Assembly: GCA_025361625.1 (NCBI GenBank)
Contig: JANYKL010000120.1
Location: forward strand, 1 to 36,749
Direction: 5' to 3'
DNA: 36,749 nucleotides
Source: Acidobacteriaceae bacterium
Lineage (GTDB): Bacteria; Acidobacteriota; Terriglobia; Terriglobales; Acidobacteriaceae
Notes under the pieces: generated by a model
The model's input: only the letters and a program-made list of their open reading frames with translations
What the model was told of the DNA's origin: nothing
Databases searched by the model: none
Translations under genes and position numbers: made by a program
In this document: piece by piece, positions 32,745 through 36,749 of the stretch
Layout of the letters: every line of letters begins with the position of its first letter
Numbering within the stretch: the stretch's first letter is position 1

Positions 32745-33791
32745 ATGGAACCGGCGACACAAACCCGAATCGAACATCATTGGTCCCTGACCTTGCTCGG
32801 CGTCGGCCTGATCGCAATGTTCGCCTACTACGGCGAGCCTGTGCTCGCGGTACTGTTCTTTGCCGTGCTTCTCAGCTTCACACTTTCTCCTGTAGTAGAG
32901 GCGCTCGAATACATAAACGTTCCGCGGGCAGCGGCCGCACTGGTTGCGGTGGTGGCGCTGCTTGCGTTGGTATACGGGATCAGCGTCGCCTCCTACAAGC
33001 AGGCTGTTGTCTTTGCCGATAATCTCCCGAAGTATTCTCAAAAGATTCGTTCCCTCATTCAGCCCTTCGAGCAGGACGCGGAAAAGATTCAAAAGACGCG
33101 AGACGTCGTCGCCGAGCCCGAGTCGTCAAACGTGATTCAGGTCCGGCAGGTGCAAAGTTGGTCTGACTTTCTAACCCACGGAGCGGGCACCTTCACGGAC
33201 GGTGTTTTGGCCGCGTCTTTCATCCCTTTCCTGGCCTATTTTCTGCTGACGTGGCAAAGCCATGCGCGCTCAGCGACAGTCATGCTTTTCCCGCTGGAAC
33301 ATCGTCATACCGCTTTCGTCACCCTGGGGTTGATTGGCAAGATGCTGCAGAGCTTTATCGTGGGCAATATCCTCATCGGGCTACTGATCTCTGCTCTAAG
33401 CGTCGGGATTTTCGGACTGCTGCACGTCCCATTTTTTTATTTCGTAGGATTTTTGAGTGGCTTCCTCAGCCTCGTTCCCTATCTCGGAATCGTTCTGGCG
33501 ATGGGTCCGCCGATCCTCGTTGGTTTTGGACAACTCGAAACCGGAGACCTGCTCATCGTCGTAATTTGCGTAGTGGGCATGCACCTTCTCGCGTTGAACG
33601 TCCTGTACCCAAAGCTGCTGGGCAGCCGGTTGCGGATCAATCCGCTGGCGGTCACGATAGCGCTGCTTTTCTGGGGAGCGGTCTGGGGTACAATTGGATT
33701 GGTTTTGGCCATCCCGATTACCGGGGCAATCAAAATTATCTTCGACCATGTCGACTCGATGAAGCCTTACGCGGATTGGCTTGGCGAATAA
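32745..33791 (+). CDS. AI-2E family transporter (putative permease, PerM/TqsA type)
   Basis: 348 residues with seven or eight membrane helices. Conserved segments: VLAVLFFAVLLSFTLSPVV, the loop FVGNILIGLL, FLSLVPYLGIVLAMGPP and NVLYPKLLGSRLRINPLAVT. Members include exporters of various small molecules; 'AI-2' is only a family name. I take the ATG at 32745 (MEPATQTRIEHHWSL). The longer open frame overlaps ruvX on the other strand. A GGAGGAG run at 32719-32725 is too far upstream to be its ribosome site. No obvious link to ruvX or mltG. Confidence 0.85.
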   Translation: MEPATQTRIEHHWSLTLLGVGLIAMFAYYGEPVLAVLFFAVLLSFTLSPVVEALEYINVPRAAAALVAVVALLALVYGISVASYKQAVVFADNLPKYSQKIRSLIQPFEQDAEKIQKTRDVVAEPESSNVIQVRQVQSWSDFLTHGAGTFTDGVLAASFIPFLAYFLLTWQSHARSATVMLFPLEHRHTAFVTLGLIGKMLQSFIVGNILIGLLISALSVGIFGLLHVPFFYFVGFLSGFLSLVPYLGIVLAMGPPILVGFGQLETGDLLIVVICVVGMHLLALNVLYPKLLGSRLRINPLAVTIALLFWGAVWGTIGLVLAIPITGAIKIIFDHVDSMKPYADWLGE

Positions 33792-33879
33792 ACGCCCGAG
33801 CCTAAATAAGCAATAGAGCGCACCAAGCTTTGCTCCTCGGTCACTTTCTGGCGATTCGAAAACCCTCTACACTAGAAGC

Positions 33880-34875
33880 TTGCGCACTTTGTTTACGTTA
33901 TTCTTAGTCGCTCTTCTCGCGGTCGGCGGCTGGGTTGCCTGGCAACTCTACGTTCCGGTCACGCCTCCAGCAGACACATCTTTACTTTTGCGTCCCGGAT
34001 TTTCTACTCACCGCATTGCGCTAGAACTTAAGAAGGCTGGAGTTATCCGCAGCGCGCTGGCATTTCGTGTTTTTCAGGCGGTTCATCCAAAACTTACGCT
34101 CAAGGCGGGAGAATACCGCTTTGACCACGAAGCCCGCATGCCGCAGGTTTACCGTCGCATTGCGCGGGGGGACATCTATTTTCATGTCGTCACTATTCCC
34201 GAGGGTTACACCATGTTCGACATCGCCAAGGCGATGGAGGACGCAGGACTGGGATCGAGACTGGACTTTTTGAAAATTTTTCAAACGCAGCTACAACTCA
34301 TTTCAGACTTGGCACCGCAACCGAAATCGCTCGAGGGCTATCTCTTCCCGAATACTTACGAATTCACCCGGACTCAAACGCGGATTGAGATGGCGGCGGC
34401 GATGGTTCATCAGTTCCGCCTGACTGCTCAGCAAATTGGCTTAGTGTCGACTCCCGACTCAGACCTCAATAAAGTCGTGACCATGGCATCGATCGTGGAG
34501 AAAGAAACAGCGGCGCCGGAAGAACGGCCGCTAGTAGCTGGAGTCTACTTCAATCGCCTGGCTCACCACATCCCGCTGCAGGCTGACCCGAGCGTGATCT
34601 ACGCCGAGGAACTTGAAGGGCGCTACCAGGGCGGGATTCATCACAACGATTTGGAGTACAACTCTCCTTACAATACCTACCGCTTCCCTGGATTGCCTCC
34701 CGGCCCTATCGGTAATCCGGGGAAATCCGCGTTGGAAGCGGCGCTTCATCCACAAACCACGGATTATCTATACTTCGTGGCGGATGGCAGCACCGGCCAC
34801 CACCGCTTCGCGCGCAACCTGGAAGAGCACAACAAAAATGTCGTAGCCTACCGCCACGCCATGGGTGTCCGCTAA
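33880..34875 (+). CDS. mltG: Endolytic peptidoglycan transglycosylase MltG
   Basis: 331 residues. One N-terminal membrane helix (LFTLFLVALLAVGGWVAW), a LysM-like region, then the catalytic YceG domain with ASIVEKET (Glu207, E. coli Glu218), QADPSVIYA and SPYNTYRFPGLPPGPIGNPG. It cleaves glycan strands near the site of synthesis and sets chain length. The start is TTG at 33880, directly at the family N-terminus; no strong ribosome site is seen. The 88-bp gap before it carries only a weak -10 (TACACT at 33870-33875). Confidence 0.95.
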   Translation: MRTLFTLFLVALLAVGGWVAWQLYVPVTPPADTSLLLRPGFSTHRIALELKKAGVIRSALAFRVFQAVHPKLTLKAGEYRFDHEARMPQVYRRIARGDIYFHVVTIPEGYTMFDIAKAMEDAGLGSRLDFLKIFQTQLQLISDLAPQPKSLEGYLFPNTYEFTRTQTRIEMAAAMVHQFRLTAQQIGLVSTPDSDLNKVVTMASIVEKETAAPEERPLVAGVYFNRLAHHIPLQADPSVIYAEELEGRYQGGIHHNDLEYNSPYNTYRFPGLPPGPIGNPGKSALEAALHPQTTDYLYFVADGSTGHHRFARNLEEHNKNVVAYRHAMGVR

Positions 34876-34953
34876 GGAACCAAGGCAATGGCGGCGGCGT
34901 CGGGCGAAGTCTGAGGAAGTGCGCCCGCCCTTACCCGTTCTAGCGCAATGGAG

Positions 34954-36606
34954 CTACTTCAAACACTTCTGCATGAAATCCACTAAGTCCTTCTTCATCT
35001 TGTCGTGTTCCGCGCGGTCGACATAAACCATGTGCCCCGATTTATACGTCGCATACGAAACGTTCTGCCGAAGCTGCTCTCCAAGATTCAAATGATCCAT
35101 GGTCCAATTCGCTGCCGCGAACGGAGTGGCGAGGTCATAGTAGCCCTCCATGACGAGCACTTTCATATATGGATTCTTCACCATCGCCGAACGCAATCCA
35201 CCGGCGGTCGAAGGGAACCCCTGCTCGGCGTTGCCCCACTCCCAGTTCTGGAAGCCGGGTTCGTCATAAGCGAAGACTCGGTACGGCATATCTGATTTGT
35301 AGTTGAGTTCGGTGCGCAGGTAGTTGTTGAAGGCAGACGTGTATGGCGGCAAAATCGCCGAACTAGTCGGATCGTAAAAATTATCCTCGCCGGGACTAGG
35401 GCTGCTGAAGCGGCCGTCCAGTCGTCCAACTACTAATTTTTGGTCGAGCAGCAATTCCTTCGTGAAAGTCGGAACATCGATGCGCAGATCGTTCGCTTCA
35501 ATAACCTCGGGGCGCAATCCCAAATAACGTGAGAGCTGTTCAACGATTTTCTTACGCTCGTCGGGCGTAAGAGCGTCCCCCTTGCCGAGAGCCATCGCGT
35601 AATCGTTTAGCGACCAGCGCACGACTTCGTCACGGGTCTTATCCATATTCTGCGAGACATCTGACGCGAGTTTGTGATGGTAGGCGGCAATCATGTTGAA
35701 GGTCGGCACCAGCAGGAAGTACGGTTGGTCGTTCGAATGGCTCCATTCGAGCGTCTGAAAATCCACTGCCATCGATAGCAGCGTGATTCCGTTGAACGCG
35801 ATTCCGTGATCCGCCAAATACCCCGCGATGCCTGCTGCGCGTGTCGTACCATAACTTTCTCCGAGCAGAAAAAGAGGAGAACCCCAGCGATCGTAGCGTG
35901 AGAGATACAGCCGGATGAATTCTCCGAATGCCTGGACATCCCCTTTCAATCCTAAAAACTTCTTGGTGAGTTCGGCGTTTGCGGCGCGTGAGTAGCCGGT
36001 CGCCATAGCGTCCACCATGACGATGTCGCTGCGATCGAGCAGAGAGTCTGGATTTTCTTCCAAGCGGTAGGGGGCAGCAGGCATGAATCCGTTCGCCTGC
36101 ATCACAACGCGCTTCGGCCCGAGTGCTCCCATGTGTAACCAGACCGATGCCGAACCGGGGCCTCCGTTGAAGGCGAAGGTCAGGGGACGGCGGGCGCTAT
36201 CCTGTCCGTCGGCGGTATAGGCGACGAAGAACATTTCCGCCTCGATCTTTCCATCGCCTCGCTTGATGGGCAGTCTACCCGTAGTGGCGGTATAGCTCAT
36301 CGTCTTACCGTTCAGCGCGAGCTGATGATGCGTCACGATTGGAGCGATCTCAGAGATGTCGAAGTGTTCGTCCTTATTTTCTTTGTCGGAGGCGTCAAGC
36401 GATGGGGACTTGGGTGGCTCGCTCGGCTTCTCGGTCTCGGCGAACGGCTTGTCTGGGGTGGAAGATGAAGATTCTTTTCGGTTCTTTTCTTTCTTGGTAG
36501 AAGCGGGCTTTGTATTATCGGGCGATTTCTCCTGAGATTGCTCCTGCTGGGCCACCGCAAATGAAATCATCAAGCTTGCGAGTAAAAGCACTACGAAAAT
36601 TCTCAT
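34954..36606 (-). CDS. Secreted serine carboxypeptidase-like protein (peptidase S10)
   Basis: 550 residues. Signal peptide (MRIFVVLLLASLMISFAVAQ), then a Lys/Ser/Pro/Glu-rich linker (21-80) and an alpha/beta-hydrolase domain. S10 motifs: FNGGPGSASVWLHMG, nucleophile Ser251 in LLGESYGTTRAAG, Asp491 in MEGYYDLATPF and His525 in SGHMVYVD. It releases C-terminal residues from peptides, presumably in the periplasm. TGGAGAA lies before the ATG at 36606. The neighbours are unrelated. Confidence 0.92.
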   Translation of the reverse strand: MRIFVVLLLASLMISFAVAQQEQSQEKSPDNTKPASTKKEKNRKESSSSTPDKPFAETEKPSEPPKSPSLDASDKENKDEHFDISEIAPIVTHHQLALNGKTMSYTATTGRLPIKRGDGKIEAEMFFVAYTADGQDSARRPLTFAFNGGPGSASVWLHMGALGPKRVVMQANGFMPAAPYRLEENPDSLLDRSDIVMVDAMATGYSRAANAELTKKFLGLKGDVQAFGEFIRLYLSRYDRWGSPLFLLGESYGTTRAAGIAGYLADHGIAFNGITLLSMAVDFQTLEWSHSNDQPYFLLVPTFNMIAAYHHKLASDVSQNMDKTRDEVVRWSLNDYAMALGKGDALTPDERKKIVEQLSRYLGLRPEVIEANDLRIDVPTFTKELLLDQKLVVGRLDGRFSSPSPGEDNFYDPTSSAILPPYTSAFNNYLRTELNYKSDMPYRVFAYDEPGFQNWEWGNAEQGFPSTAGGLRSAMVKNPYMKVLVMEGYYDLATPFAAANWTMDHLNLGEQLRQNVSYATYKSGHMVYVDRAEHDKMKKDLVDFMQKCLK

Positions 36607-36639
36607 CTAGTTTCTCCAAAAGAAAAGAAGTGGGCAAGA

Positions 36640-36670
36640 ATTATATCGGGTCTGTCTCGTAACCTTACAA
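36640..36670 (-). promoter_or_regulatory. Possible promoter of the S10 peptidase gene
   Basis: On the minus strand TATAAT (36640-36645) with TTGTAA (36665-36670), spacing 19 bp, which is longer than optimal. It lies 34 bp before the start codon. Sequence beyond it, to the end of the window, holds no complete gene; a GTG at 36703 could begin one. Confidence 0.4.
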
Positions 36671-36749
36671 CATTACACGGGGCGAAATAGGGGAGGCTGG
36701 ACGTGTTAAAATTTGTTGCGCTTAGAACAGCCCCTGCTCAGCGACAGTG

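Overview
The window is 36.7 kb of bacterial chromosome, moderately GC-rich and densely coded. Gene content and order (tgt-yajC-secD-secF; TonB/ExbB/ExbD/ExbD plus a TPR lipoprotein; a CdnL/CarD-type regulator; an OprB-like porin; a flagellar cluster under sigma-54 regulators) and the flavour of the proteins suggest a soil Acidobacteriota, probably Terriglobia/Koribacter-like. This assignment is inference; there is no rRNA or tRNA in the window.

Layout. 1-4130: 3' end of tgt, then yajC, secD and secF (queuosine tRNA modification and the Sec accessory complex). 4274-8229: a TonB energy-transduction cluster (tonB, exbB, two exbD) and a TPR lipoprotein, with a folded palindromic element inside the operon. 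8403-10475: biotin carboxylase and a biotin carrier protein without a carboxyltransferase gene. 10700-16715: a remnant flagellar locus with a sigma-54 activator, a histidine kinase behind a good sigma-54 promoter, a second sigma-54 response regulator whose C-terminus is the tail of the rod protein FlgC, then fliE and a fliF that stops before its second membrane helix. 17210-18830 (minus): threonine synthase behind a SAM riboswitch and terminator. 19128-20869: an OmpA-domain envelope protein with its own terminator. 20942-22889 (minus): a secreted trehalase and a broken piece of a GH13 glucosidase. 22992-26165: a 39-residue basic protein, a deoxynucleoside kinase, a polysaccharide deacetylase and hemL. 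26359-29115: an ABC ATPase, an RcnR/FrmR-type metal-sensing repressor with a G/C-tract operator, and a divergent porin. 29164-36606: isoaspartyl peptidase, CDP-alcohol phosphatidyltransferase overlapping greA, carD-like, ruvX, an AI-2E family permease, mltG and a secreted S10 carboxypeptidase.

The most unusual part is the flagellar remnant. In other bacteria the order is fleQ-fleSR-fliEF or flgB-flgC-fliE-fliF. Here a deletion appears to have removed the DNA-binding domain of the second regulator, all of flgB and the front of flgC, joining the regulator in frame to the last ~67 residues of FlgC. fliF is cut before the FliG-binding end and no fliG follows. Neither sigma-54 activator has a C-terminal helix-turn-helix. 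All the reading frames remain open, so this is either a recent deletion or a reduced set that is still expressed. The second main point is a SAM-I-type riboswitch in front of threonine synthase, a gene that competes with methionine synthesis for its substrate.

Small dispersed palindromes, tandem repeats and one possible 92-bp insertion lie between genes. No CRISPR array, complete insertion sequence, prophage or RNA gene was seen.
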